Source of the DNA: Actinomycetota bacterium
GTDB taxonomy: Bacteria; Actinomycetota; AC-67
NCBI GenBank assembly: GCA_041658565.1
Contig: JBAZZY010000014.1
Coordinates: 5,638 to 69,637 of the forward strand
Direction: 5' to 3'
DNA: 64,000 bases
A model generated the notes under the pieces. That model was given only the letters and a program-made list of their open reading frames with translations. It was not told the origin of the DNA and did not search any database. Positions 32,085 through 40,028 of this stretch are shown here, in pieces (position 1 is the first letter of the stretch; each line of letters starts with the position of its first letter). Position numbers and translations under genes: made by a program.

Positions 32085-32636
32085 CTAGGCCGAGCCTCCG
32101 TCGGATTCCCGTTCGCGACGCGCCAGGATCGCCTCTTTACGCGCCAGCCGGTGCTGGCGGCGAATCTTCGCTTCATCCCTGCGGCGCTTCTCTTCATCGG
32201 TCTGCGGAGCAAGCGGCGGCACGGGTCGCGGCATGCCCTTGGCGTTGAGCGCGACGAAGACAAGGTAGGCGCTGGACACGTGGCGATGCTCGCCGGTGCG
32301 CGCGTTCTCGGCGTGCACGCGAACGCCGACCTCCATCGAGGTGCGACCGACATCATTGACCTGCGCGTACAACGTCACGACCTCGCCCAGGAAGACGGGC
32401 TCTATGAAGCTCATCTCGTCCATAGACGCGGTCACGACGCGACCTCCGCAGTGCTTGACCGCGGAGATGCCGGCCGCCGAGTCCACAAGCTTCATGATCA
32501 CGCCGCCGTGCACGTTGTTCTCGAGGTTGGCGTCCCCGATCTCCATCACCTGCGACAGCACCGCGCGCGACTGCCCGGGAGTGCGAGGTTCGAGATTGGG
32601 GGCGGGAGTTCGCCCGGGCTTTGCCGGAGAGTTCAT
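32085..32636 (-). CDS. Acyl-CoA thioesterase (hotdog fold, YciA/BACH-like)
   Basis: This 183-residue protein has VMEIGDANLENNVHGGVIMK, the hotdog helix with the conserved asparagine and glycines, then VTASMDEMSFIEPVFLGEVV and TSMEVGVRVHAENARTGE. These match YciA/Acot acyl-CoA hydrolases. It hydrolyses short or medium acyl-CoA to free acid and CoA. The last 50 residues are charged (RRRDEAKIRRQHRLARKE) and may form a helix or tail. The ATG overlaps the meaA stop by ATGA, so the two are coupled, and it may recycle CoA esters in that pathway. Confidence 0.88.
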   Translation of the reverse strand: MNSPAKPGRTPAPNLEPRTPGQSRAVLSQVMEIGDANLENNVHGGVIMKLVDSAAGISAVKHCGGRVVTASMDEMSFIEPVFLGEVVTLYAQVNDVGRTSMEVGVRVHAENARTGEHRHVSSAYLVFVALNAKGMPRPVPPLAPQTDEEKRRRDEAKIRRQHRLARKEAILARRERESDGGSA

Positions 32637-34621
32637 CGTCCTCCTCTGTGCGCGGCCGACACGAGATCGGCAAGTTCGCCCACGATACGGGTTAAGTCGA
32701 AGTCTCTCGGAGTGTAGACGCGAGCGACACCGGCCGCGCGCAGCACCTCGGCGTCGCGCTCGGGAATGATCCCGCCCACCACTACCGGCACCCGGGTCGG
32801 ATCGACGCCTCGCGCGCGCATCGCGCGCAGAACCTCCGGGACCAGCAATGTGTGCCCGCCGGAGAGCACTGAAAGCCCGACCAGGTGCACATCCTCGTCC
32901 ACCACTGCCTGCGCAATCGCGTCGGGTGCAAGGCGGATCCCCTGATATACGACTTCGAAACCGGCATCGCGCGCGCGCACTGCCACTTGCTCGGCGCCGT
33001 TGGAGTGTCCGTCCAGACCCGGCTTGCCGACCAGAATCCGCAGCCGCCGCACCCCGATCAGGGCGGCGACCTCCTCAACGCGCGCGCGCACCCGGCGAAG
33101 CTCCTCGAACTCCCCGGTCGCTGGAACAGCTCCCGATACCCCCGTCGGCGCTCGGAACTCCCCAAACACATCGCGCAGCGCGTCGGCCCACTCGCCGGTA
33201 GTCACCCCGGCGCGCGCCGCCTGAATCGAATACGGCACTAGGTTCTCCGCTGTGCCCGCCGCGCGCCGCAGGTCGTCGAGGGCGCGGCGCGCGCCGGACG
33301 CGTCGCGGCGCGCGCGGGACTCCTCCAGGGAGCGAACATGTTGCTCGGCCGCCTCCGCATCGGGCGTCTCGAACAGCGCACCCACTTCGAGCGGCGACGC
33401 TTCACTTTCGACAAAGGCGTTCACCCCGACGACAGGCACGTCGCCCGCCTCGATCGAGCGCCGGCGCCGCGCGAGCGACGCAACCAACTCCTGCTTCATG
33501 TAGGCAAGCGCATCAACCGATCCTCCGGCATCGAGCACGCGAGACAACTCGTCGCGCGCCGCGCTCTCCAGCTCCTCGGTCTTAGCCTCGATCACGTGCG
33601 AGCCGGCGAAGATGTCCTCGTACTCGAGCAAGTCCGTCTCGTTCACCAGAATCTGCTGCAGTCGCAATGACCACTGCTGGTCCCACGGACGAGGCAATCC
33701 AAGCGCCTCGTTCCACGCCGGCAGCTGCAACGAGCGCGCGCGCGCATCCTTCGACAACGAGACGGCGAGCGACTCCAAGGCGATGCGATAGACGTTGTTC
33801 TCGGGCTGCAGCGCCGTCAGGCCAAGCGAGTTGACCTGCACCGCGTATCGGAACCGCCGGTACTTCGGATCCTCGACCCCGTAGCGCGTCCGCGCGATCT
33901 CGTCCCACATGCGCGTGAACGCGCGCATCTTGCACATCTCTTCGACGAATCGGATGCCGGCATTGCAGAAGAACGAGATCCTGCCGACGACCCGCCCGAA
34001 GTCGCTCTCGGCGATCGCTCCGGTCTCCCGCACTGCGTCAAGCACCGCGATCGCGTTCGCCAACGTGTACGCGATCTCCTGGTGCGGCTGGGCGCCGGCT
34101 TCCTGAAGGTGATACGAGCACACGTTTATCGGATTGGCCTTGGGGATCTCCCGCGCGCAGAACGTGACCATGTCGGTGACGAGGCGCATAGAGGGCTGCG
34201 GCGGAAAGATGTACGTCCCTCGCGACAAATACTCCTTGAGGATGTCGTTTTGAGTCGTGACCGACAACGAAGCGCGCGGGACGCTTTGCTCGTCGGCGAT
34301 GCCGGCGTAAAGAGCCAGCAGCCACATGGCCGTCGCGTTGATGGTCATCGAAGTCGTCATCCGGCCGAGGTCGATGCCGTCGAAAAGCGTGCGCATGTCG
34401 GCAATCGACGACACCGGCACGCCGACCCGCCCGACCTCCCCTTTGGCCATGCGCGCGTCGGAGTCGTACCCGCACTGCGTCGGCAAGTCGAACGCCACCG
34501 ATAGTCCGGTCTGGCCCTTGGAGAGGTTCCGCTTGAACAACTCGTTCGAAGCGCGCGCCGACGTGTGCCCGGCGTAGGTCCGGATCACCCACGGCTTGTC
34601 CTTCGGGTGGTTCACGCCCAT
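32633..34621 (-). CDS. meaA: Ethylmalonyl-CoA mutase (MeaA-like), B12-dependent
   Basis: This 662-residue protein begins MGVNHPKDKPWVIRTYAGHT and has KGQTGLSVAFDLPTQCGYDS, MTTSMTINATAMWLLALYAG, NPINVCSYHLQEAGAQPHQE and ALGLPRPWDQQWSLRLQQIL. The last three fit the MeaA/Ecm group. The C-terminal cobalamin-binding domain has GKPGLDGHSNGAEQVA (the DxHxxG motif) and GIIPERD. Ecm converts ethylmalonyl-CoA to methylsuccinyl-CoA in the ethylmalonyl-CoA pathway for acetyl-CoA assimilation. Other mutases such as isobutyryl-CoA mutase are less likely. A 3-hydroxyacyl-CoA dehydrogenase gene lies divergently 148 nt away. Ecr (crotonyl-CoA carboxylase) is not in the window. Confidence 0.9.
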   Translation of the reverse strand: MGVNHPKDKPWVIRTYAGHTSARASNELFKRNLSKGQTGLSVAFDLPTQCGYDSDARMAKGEVGRVGVPVSSIADMRTLFDGIDLGRMTTSMTINATAMWLLALYAGIADEQSVPRASLSVTTQNDILKEYLSRGTYIFPPQPSMRLVTDMVTFCAREIPKANPINVCSYHLQEAGAQPHQEIAYTLANAIAVLDAVRETGAIAESDFGRVVGRISFFCNAGIRFVEEMCKMRAFTRMWDEIARTRYGVEDPKYRRFRYAVQVNSLGLTALQPENNVYRIALESLAVSLSKDARARSLQLPAWNEALGLPRPWDQQWSLRLQQILVNETDLLEYEDIFAGSHVIEAKTEELESAARDELSRVLDAGGSVDALAYMKQELVASLARRRRSIEAGDVPVVGVNAFVESEASPLEVGALFETPDAEAAEQHVRSLEESRARRDASGARRALDDLRRAAGTAENLVPYSIQAARAGVTTGEWADALRDVFGEFRAPTGVSGAVPATGEFEELRRVRARVEEVAALIGVRRLRILVGKPGLDGHSNGAEQVAVRARDAGFEVVYQGIRLAPDAIAQAVVDEDVHLVGLSVLSGGHTLLVPEVLRAMRARGVDPTRVPVVVGGIIPERDAEVLRAAGVARVYTPRDFDLTRIVGELADLVSAAHRGGR

Positions 34622-34727
34622 GCTCGACACCTCGCGGTCGAAAACGATGCCGGTTGATCGTACCCGCGATCCCTCACTCCAGAAACGGGGTGGCCGCGGG
34701 AGGGGATCCATCCCCCAAACGCATGGA

Positions 34728-34733
34728 TATACT
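34728..34733 (+). promoter_or_regulatory. Candidate -10 element for the hydroxyacyl-CoA dehydrogenase gene
   Basis: TATACT at 34728-34733 is a good -10 hexamer located 36 nt before the ATG at 34770. No convincing -35 lies 16-18 nt upstream. A possible -10 for meaA on the other strand, TACGAT, lies close by near 34660. No cobalamin riboswitch is apparent. Confidence 0.35.
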
Positions 34734-34769
34734 CCGGCCGGCGCGCGCGGAAACGGGGAGAAGACCTCC

Positions 34770-36539
34770 ATGACGATCACAACGGTTGGCATCCTGGGCT
34801 GCGGCACGATGGGCTCGGGCATCGCCGAGGTGTGCGCGCGAGGCGGCTACGCCGTCGTGTTCCGCGAAGTGGACGACGAACGCGCAGCGGAGGGATTCGC
34901 ACGTATCCGCCGGTCGCTGGACCGCGCAGCCCTGCGGGGCCGGATCAGCGCGGAAGACCGCGACGCCGCACTCGCGCGCGTGCACGGAACGTCCCAATAC
35001 GAAGACCTCTCGGGTTGCGACATCGTGATCGAGGCCATTCCGGAGCACCTGCACCTAAAGCAAGAAGCATTTCGCGCGCTCGACCAACTCCTTGCTCCGG
35101 AAGCGATCCTGGCGACGAGCACCTCGTCGCTTCCGGTGATCGAGATGGCGGTCTCATCGGGACGGCCGGCGCGCACGGTGGGACTGCGCTTCTTCAACCC
35201 GGCACCCGTGATGGGGCTCGTCGAACTGGTCAAGACCGTGCTGACCGACGACGACGCGCTCGCGGAGGCGCGCGCGTTCGCGGAGTCGCTCGGCAAAACC
35301 CCGATCGTCGCACTGGATCGCGCCGGGTTTCTGGCCAACCTTCTGCTGTTCCCGTACCTGAACAACGCGGTACGCATGCTCGAAAGCGGCTTCGCCTCGC
35401 GCGAGGACATAGATGCCGCGATGCGGCTCGGCTGCGCTCATCCCATGGGGCCGCTCGCGCTGCTTGACCTGATCGGTTTGGACTCCTCCTACGAGGTCCT
35501 CGATGCGATGTCGCGACGGTTCGGCGAAACTCAGTACACCCCGGCGCCGCTGATCAAGCAGTTTGTCACGGCGGGGTTTCTGGGCCGCAAGACCGGCCGG
35601 GGCTTTTACGAATACGAGGCGCCGGGGTCCGCGCATGTGAAAGAGACCGGTCGCCACGAACGCGAGGTTCCCGAGACGGCCGCCGCGGACATCCGCACGA
35701 TCGGTATCGTCGGGTCGGGAACGATGGCCACCGGCATCGCCGAAGTTGCCGCGAAAGCGGGATTCGAAGTCATATTGCGAGCCCGCTCCGTGGAGCGAGC
35801 CGAGGAAGCGCGCGCGGCCGTCGAAGCGTCGCTGGGCCGGGCCGTGCACCGCGGCAAGATGACCGAAGAACAGGCACGCGAGTCCCTGGGCCGAATCAAC
35901 ACGACCACCGACCTGGGCTCGCTGTCCTGCGCCGACATCGTGATCGAGGCCGTCGCGGAAGTGCTCGAAGTCAAGACCGAGCTTTTCCGGCAGCTCGACG
36001 CGATCGTCCCGACCCGCGCGATCCTGGCAACCACGACCTCTTCTCTGCCGGTCATCGCGCTGGCGGCCGCGACACAGCGCCCAGAGCAGGTCGCCGGCAT
36101 GCACTTCTTCAACCCCGCCCCCGTGATGCAACTGGTCGAGGTGGTAAGGACCGTGCGCACAAGCGAGGACACCGCCGACACGGCTTTCGCGCTCGCCAAG
36201 CGCTTGGGCAAGCATCCCGTCACATGCCCGGACCGGGCTGGGTTCATCGTCAACGCGTTGCTGTTCCCCTACATCAACGAAGCCGTTCGACTGGTGGAGT
36301 CCGGATACGCGCGCGCCGAGGACGTCGACACCGCGATGCGGCTGGGAGCAGCGCACCCGCTCGGACCGTTCGCTCTGGCCGACGTCATCGGTCTGGATGT
36401 CACCGAGCAGATCATCTCGACGCTGTACGCGGAATTCCGCGAGCCCTTCTACGCTCCGGCGCCGCTGCTCGGGCATCTGGTGCGCGCCGGCTACCTCGGG
36501 CGAAAAACCGGACGCGGCTTCTACACGTACGCGTCATGA
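34770..36539 (+). CDS. Tandem-duplicated 3-hydroxyacyl-CoA (3-hydroxybutyryl-CoA) dehydrogenase
   Basis: This 589-residue protein is two homologous dehydrogenases in a row. Copy 1 (about 1-285) opens ITTVGILGCGTMGSGIAEVC and copy 2 (about 303-589) opens IRTIGIVGSGTMATGIAEVA. Each has the HBD motifs: RTVGLRFFNPAPVMGLVELV and VAGMHFFNPAPVMQLVEVVR, and ends with FLGRKTGRGFYEYE or YLGRKTGRGFYTYA. The catalytic residues (glutamate of the IEA(I/V) segment, asparagine of FFNPAP) are present in both, but copy 1 has LRFFNPAP, which replaces the usual histidine of the MHFFNPAP motif, so it may be weaker. Family members oxidise (S)-3-hydroxyacyl-CoA with NAD. GGGGAGAAG precedes the ATG. Confidence 0.9.
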   Translation: MTITTVGILGCGTMGSGIAEVCARGGYAVVFREVDDERAAEGFARIRRSLDRAALRGRISAEDRDAALARVHGTSQYEDLSGCDIVIEAIPEHLHLKQEAFRALDQLLAPEAILATSTSSLPVIEMAVSSGRPARTVGLRFFNPAPVMGLVELVKTVLTDDDALAEARAFAESLGKTPIVALDRAGFLANLLLFPYLNNAVRMLESGFASREDIDAAMRLGCAHPMGPLALLDLIGLDSSYEVLDAMSRRFGETQYTPAPLIKQFVTAGFLGRKTGRGFYEYEAPGSAHVKETGRHEREVPETAAADIRTIGIVGSGTMATGIAEVAAKAGFEVILRARSVERAEEARAAVEASLGRAVHRGKMTEEQARESLGRINTTTDLGSLSCADIVIEAVAEVLEVKTELFRQLDAIVPTRAILATTTSSLPVIALAAATQRPEQVAGMHFFNPAPVMQLVEVVRTVRTSEDTADTAFALAKRLGKHPVTCPDRAGFIVNALLFPYINEAVRLVESGYARAEDVDTAMRLGAAHPLGPFALADVIGLDVTEQIISTLYAEFREPFYAPAPLLGHLVRAGYLGRKTGRGFYTYAS

Positions 36540-36593
36540 ATTACAGATTCCCGACCCAGACATCCGCTCAACGGGATTGATTGTTGACATCGA

Positions 36594-37097
36594 TTACGGC
36601 AGAGCTTCATCGATCCGAATCTCAAGTGCCGAATCCGCGTCTTGAGCACGCACGAATATGACAAGGTTGCCGCCATCAGCGCGCGCAGAAGGAACGATGA
36701 TTGCCTCAATGCCCAGCCAGGCCGCCGCGCCACCAACCATCTGACACGCCGAGAAATCCGTGCCCGACAGGTCGTCCGCGTCTACCCCGAGTCGGAGTAG
36801 GAGCTGTTCGTCCCTCAAATCAAGCACATCTCCCAACTCGGCCCGCATCGCGTAGAGCCGCCTCGCGGCGGTCGGCCTCAGCGGCTGCATGCTCAAGAGA
36901 TGATCACCCTCGGCAATCGCCGTCTCGCGATCAAGGCTCGCATAAAGAGCGGCTACGTCGGGAGGGTTCCATCGCGCGCCCCGCATGTTCGGTTTCACGG
37001 GCGGCGCATCTCCGAGCATGTGTCGCCAAACCTCGCCTCGGAACGAAACCCGCGGACATTCCTCGAGGACATCCAGAAGGGCCGGATCGTAGATCAC
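36594..37097 (-). CDS. RES domain toxin (NAD-degrading type)
   Basis: This 167-residue RES domain protein has VWRHM, the GARWNPPDVAALYASLD segment and ETAIAEGDHLL, which are the conserved arginine, tyrosine and glutamate of RES toxins. RES toxins degrade NAD+ (phosphorylase or glycohydrolase) and stop growth. The GTG at 37097 begins VIYDPALLDVLEECPRVSFRG; it is 14 nt after the antitoxin stop at 37112. The antitoxin gene directly upstream has the Xre-MbcA/ParS fold, so this is a MbcT/MbcA-like module. Confidence 0.87.
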   Translation of the reverse strand: MIYDPALLDVLEECPRVSFRGEVWRHMLGDAPPVKPNMRGARWNPPDVAALYASLDRETAIAEGDHLLSMQPLRPTAARRLYAMRAELGDVLDLRDEQLLLRLGVDADDLSGTDFSACQMVGGAAAWLGIEAIIVPSARADGGNLVIFVRAQDADSALEIRIDEALP

Positions 37098-37111
37098 GGG
37101 ATTGGAATGTC

Positions 37112-37441
37112 CTAGACGTAGGCGCCGTCTTGAAGTTGAGCAATCAGCGCCAGCACCTCGTCGATAGCTCCGTCGCGAATCTTGTCTACCGGTCGCAATC
37201 CGCGCAACAGAGGATGGGGAGAAAACAGCCAGAGTCGCGCTGCGTCGGGCTCGTAGAACTCCCGCAGTTGGTCGATGAGCCACTCCAAGCTGAGAAGCCT
37301 CTCCAAGCTTGCTCTTTGCGGTGCCGCCCTACTCGTTCGCCATCGAGAAACAGTCTGCGGAGTTGTGTCGAGAAGTTGTGCGATATCGCGCGCCTTGATC
37401 ACTCCCGTGATCTTGTCGATTCGCTGCGCAAGTGCCGACAT
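37112..37441 (-). CDS. Xre/MbcA/ParS-type antitoxin
   Basis: This 109-residue protein has an N-terminal helix-turn-helix (VIKARDIAQLLDTTPQTVSRWR, about 14-35) and a C-terminal DUF2384-like toxin-binding part, WLFSPHPLLRGLRPVDKI, ending ALIAQLQDGAYV. The C-terminus is the region that enters the RES active site in MbcA-like proteins. The start at 37441 has GGAGGAC 6 nt upstream. It probably represses its own promoter through repeats just upstream. Confidence 0.88.
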   Translation of the reverse strand: MSALAQRIDKITGVIKARDIAQLLDTTPQTVSRWRTSRAAPQRASLERLLSLEWLIDQLREFYEPDAARLWLFSPHPLLRGLRPVDKIRDGAIDEVLALIAQLQDGAYV

Positions 37442-37766
37442 CGTGATGTCCTCCGTTCAAGGGCGACTATACAAGATCCTGAACGTTCTAATGCACTTTA
37501 GCATGAACAAACTCATGAACGCTGGATCGCCTCTGGGGAGAGGCACCCCTCCTGGTTCCGCGCACAAGCGAGACCGTCGTGTCCTTTCGCCAACCGGCGG
37601 GTGGGTGGATCGTTTTGCCAACGAACGCGCCATGATCGATCCGGATTCCCGCGCAACCTGCCCGAATCGGCGCGCATCACCTCGGTGAAGGCATGGACCG
37701 TCCGCCTTGCGGGCGCGCGCCCGGCGCGGGGATACTGCGGCGACGCCGACCGCCGAAAGGACCTTG
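37442..37766. other. Divergent intergenic region between the toxin-antitoxin pair and the SDR gene
   Basis: This 325-bp region contains the TA promoter and repeats on its left part. On the right, GAAAGGACC (near 37755-37763) is the SDR ribosome binding site. I see no clear promoter for the SDR and no gene. Confidence 0.4.
37448..37520 (-). promoter_or_regulatory. Toxin-antitoxin promoter and operator candidates
   Basis: A -10 element TATAGT (complement of 37466-37471) sits 25 nt before the antitoxin ATG. Behind it are a perfect 8-bp palindrome GAACGTTC (37481-37488) and a direct repeat CATGAAC at 37502-37508 and 37514-37520. A palindrome overlapping the -35 region is the usual layout for antitoxin autoregulation. 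The -35 itself is weak. Confidence 0.5.
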
Positions 37767-38531
37767 ATGAGCCTGCAGATGTTTTCGCTGGAGGGCAAGA
37801 CCGCGCTGGTGACCGGTGCCTCGCGCGGCATCGGCGCCGCGATCGCGCGCGCGTTCGCGGCGGCCGGCGCCGACGTGGCGCTTGCCGCGCGCTCGACCGG
37901 CGACATCGACCTCCTCGCGGGCGAGATCGAATCCACCGGGAGAAAAGCGATCGCCATCACCACCGACGTCACTCAACCCGACCAGGTGCGCGCGTGCGTG
38001 GCGCGCGCCGTCGAATCGCTCGGCTCCGTCGACATCTTGGTCAACAACGCCGGCGGCACGAAGTTCATGTCGCCCGCCGTCGACACTCGCATCGAAGGCT
38101 GGAAGAAGGCGATCTCGCTGAACCTCGATTCGGTCTTCTTCTTCTGTCAGGAGGCGGGGCGCCACATGCTCGAACGCGGCTCGGGATCGGTGATCAACAT
38201 CTCATCGGTGGCCGGCGTCTCGGCCGCGCCGGGGCTGTCGTATTACGCAGCCGCCAAGCACGGGGTGATCGGGCTGACCAAGACGCTCGCCGTCGAATGG
38301 GGTCACACGGGTGTGCGCGCGAACTCGATCTGCCCGGGCTGGATCAAGACCGACCTCAACAAGACCTACTGGACCAACGAGGAGTCCGCGCGCGCCTTCG
38401 TTACCGGCGTGCCGATGCAGCGCTGGGGCGAGGTCGAGGACATCACCGGCGCCGCGATATGGCTCGCTTCGGACGCCGCGGCATACGTCACCGGCGCCAC
38501 CATCATGATCGACGGCGGGCAGACGGTCTGA
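37767..38531 (+). CDS. SDR family oxidoreductase (FabG-like 3-oxoacyl reductase/glucose dehydrogenase type)
   Basis: This 254-residue classical SDR has LEGKTALVTGASRGIGAAIA (cofactor loop with arginine, so NADP is likely), NNAGG, the catalytic SSV and YYAAAKHGVIGLTK (Tyr, Lys) and SICPGWIKTDLN. The start at 37767 is preceded by GAAAGGACC. The substrate cannot be read; the family covers acyl-ACP reductases and sugar or steroid dehydrogenases. A GTG opens the zinc ribbon gene one nucleotide after its stop. Confidence 0.85.
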   Translation: MSLQMFSLEGKTALVTGASRGIGAAIARAFAAAGADVALAARSTGDIDLLAGEIESTGRKAIAITTDVTQPDQVRACVARAVESLGSVDILVNNAGGTKFMSPAVDTRIEGWKKAISLNLDSVFFFCQEAGRHMLERGSGSVINISSVAGVSAAPGLSYYAAAKHGVIGLTKTLAVEWGHTGVRANSICPGWIKTDLNKTYWTNEESARAFVTGVPMQRWGEVEDITGAAIWLASDAAAYVTGATIMIDGGQTV

Positions 38532-38532
38532 G

Positions 38533-38796
38533 GTGAGTCCCAGGCGGAACCGTCCGAAGTCGGCTCGCAAGCCGGCCGGCGAGGAGCGGATCCTCGCCCC
38601 CGACATCGTCATGGGCGCCCCACCGGGGTGGCACGTGCGCGCGATCCAACCGGCGCGCGCAGTGAAGGAATACCGCTGTCCGGGGTGCGATCACGAGGTT
38701 CGCATCGGGACCGCGCACGTCGTTGCATGGCGGGACGGATCAGAAGACGACCGCCGCCACTGGCACCGCCCGTGCTGGCAACGCTCGATACGCTGA
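38533..38796 (+). CDS. Small zinc-ribbon protein (actinobacterial 'ATP/GTP-binding' family)
   Basis: This 87-residue protein has YRCPGCDHEVRIGTAHVVAW and DRRHWHRPCWQRS, giving CxxC and HxxC zinc ligands in a pattern common to a small conserved actinobacterial protein usually labelled ATP/GTP-binding. The N-terminus is basic (SPRRNRPKSARKPAG). The GTG start at 38533 is directly after the SDR stop, so the pair may be co-transcribed. Its function is unknown. Confidence 0.72.
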   Translation: MSPRRNRPKSARKPAGEERILAPDIVMGAPPGWHVRAIQPARAVKEYRCPGCDHEVRIGTAHVVAWRDGSEDDRRHWHRPCWQRSIR

Positions 38797-38813
38797 GCGC
38801 GCACCAGGCCTTC

Positions 38814-39056
38814 CTACGCAAGCAGCTTCTCGAGGCGGCGGACCAGCGTCGTGAGTGATAGCCCGAGGGCCTGACAGATCTGGCGCAGCTCCAGGATGTC
38901 GAGACGGCGCTCGCCGGACTCATACTTGCTCACGAACGACTGTGGACGGCCGATCCGTCGTGCAAGTTCCGGCTGGGTCAAGCCCGGCTGCAACCGTGCC
39001 TCTCGCAACACGGCTTGAAGATGTTCGCGTTGAGTACCTCGATCCTGCTTGCGCAC
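38814..39056 (-). CDS. Xre-family helix-turn-helix regulator
   Basis: This 80-residue protein is little more than an HTH_3 domain: LQAVLREARLQPGLTQPELARRI then SFVSKYESGERRLDILELRQ. The GTG at 39056 (VRKQDRGTQREHLQ) is chosen since the conserved part starts soon after; sequence further upstream has no family match. A -10-like TAACCC lies 5 nt before the GTG, so it may be leaderless. It is divergent from the hypothetical gene at 39135. Its target is unknown. Confidence 0.75.
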   Translation of the reverse strand: MRKQDRGTQREHLQAVLREARLQPGLTQPELARRIGRPQSFVSKYESGERRLDILELRQICQALGLSLTTLVRRLEKLLA

Positions 39057-39134
39057 CAGGGTTACTGTGTGGGAACATGCAGCGTTATCCCAAGATGGGA
39101 TACTCCGGACGACAAGAACCAATCAGGCGAGGCG

Positions 39135-39455
39135 ATGGACTGGCCGGCAAGGATCGGCGCTCTGATTGCGCAGGTCGGCATCCTGCGCAGGGACTTTGCC
39201 GACCACGCCCACCCGGCCGACCGACATCTCCGTCGTGCGATCGCGAACCTCCACCGCGCGCAACGCGCGCTTGCCCTGCCGCCTCACCAGCCTGATCCAG
39301 AAGCAGCGAAATCACGGACGTCGGACGTCCGTGCGCTCACCTCGCTGGAGCGCTTGTCGACGGCGTCCCAGGACGAAGACGCCGGACCCCCTCATCCAGC
39401 CAAAGTGCGCCGGGCGGCAAAGCGCGACGGGCGACTCGCCGCCAAGAAACAGTAA
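39135..39455 (+). CDS. Hypothetical protein, possibly paired with the Xre regulator
   Basis: This 106-residue reading frame begins MDWPARIGALIAQVGILRRD and has a helical, charged body (FADHAHPADRHLRRAIANLH) and a lysine/arginine-rich C-terminus (KVRRAAKRDGRLAAKKQ). The start at 39135 has GGCGAGGCG just upstream. No family is recognised. It is divergent from the Xre gene, which suggests a shared control region. Coding status is only moderately supported. Confidence 0.45.
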   Translation: MDWPARIGALIAQVGILRRDFADHAHPADRHLRRAIANLHRAQRALALPPHQPDPEAAKSRTSDVRALTSLERLSTASQDEDAGPPHPAKVRRAAKRDGRLAAKKQ

Positions 39456-39527
39456 CGGACCGCCGCGACATCGGGTGTCCCAGCCGGCGTGTAGGGTCGA
39501 GCACGCAGCCCCGGGAAGGACGAGTTC

Positions 39528-40028
39528 GTGGATTCAGGTGTTCGATGGGCAAACGTGACCGGTCGATTCTCTTCGTGGTTCGCCGAGACGCTCGTCGCCG
39601 GCGACCATGACCTCGCCGGGCGGATCGCCCATGTGGCGGCGCGCATCCGGGCCATCCACGCACCGGTGCCCCTCGCGCTGACCCTGGTGCTCGACTACTT
39701 GGACACCGCGGAGCTGGCGCGCTTGGAGATTTCCGAGCCCGAGGAAGTGCCCTTCGACCTTCTCGGGGGACTCGTTGCCGACTTTGAGTCACTCCTCGAC
39801 CTGACCGTCGGACCCGCGCACGGCGACGGCTCGTGCGCGGAGAGAGCGCAGGCCTATCTGCGCCCTTGGGCCACGGGATCAGGCTCTCAGCGCTTCGGAC
39901 GCGGTGCGCGCGCGGCCGGCTTCGACGCGCGTAGAGGCTTCTCTGCGCGTGTCGTTCCCCCCGGCGCCACGCTCACGGCGTGCTTGGCTCCGGGTGTCTC
40001 CGGGGACGGAGCTGCCTCCCCCAGATAG
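39528..40028 (+). CDS. Hypothetical protein overlapping the 3' end of livF
   Basis: This 166-residue frame starts with GTG behind GGAAGGACG and reads MDSGVRWANVTGRFSSWFAE, with a leucine-rich middle (VPLALTLVLDYLDTAELARL). The first 110 residues have normal composition; the last 45 are read antisense to the basic tail of LivF, from 39887 on. No family is recognised. Either the overlap is real or the true gene is shorter because of a sequence error. Confidence 0.45.
   Translation: MDSGVRWANVTGRFSSWFAETLVAGDHDLAGRIAHVAARIRAIHAPVPLALTLVLDYLDTAELARLEISEPEEVPFDLLGGLVADFESLLDLTVGPAHGDGSCAERAQAYLRPWATGSGSQRFGRGARAAGFDARRGFSARVVPPGATLTACLAPGVSGDGAASPR

Noticed and set aside
30809..32248. 479-codon plus-strand open frame opposite the LCP gene
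   Set aside because: The minus strand carries clear LCP motifs; the plus frame has arginine/histidine-rich low-complexity sequence typical of antisense frames.
34622..34769. Possible cobalamin riboswitch before the B12-dependent mutase
   Set aside because: The 148-nt divergent gap is too short and has no B12-box-like sequence.
37520..37600. Hairpin-like GGGGAGAGGCACCCCTCC near the toxin-antitoxin region
   Set aside because: The stem is short and imperfect and has no T-run; no gene ends there.
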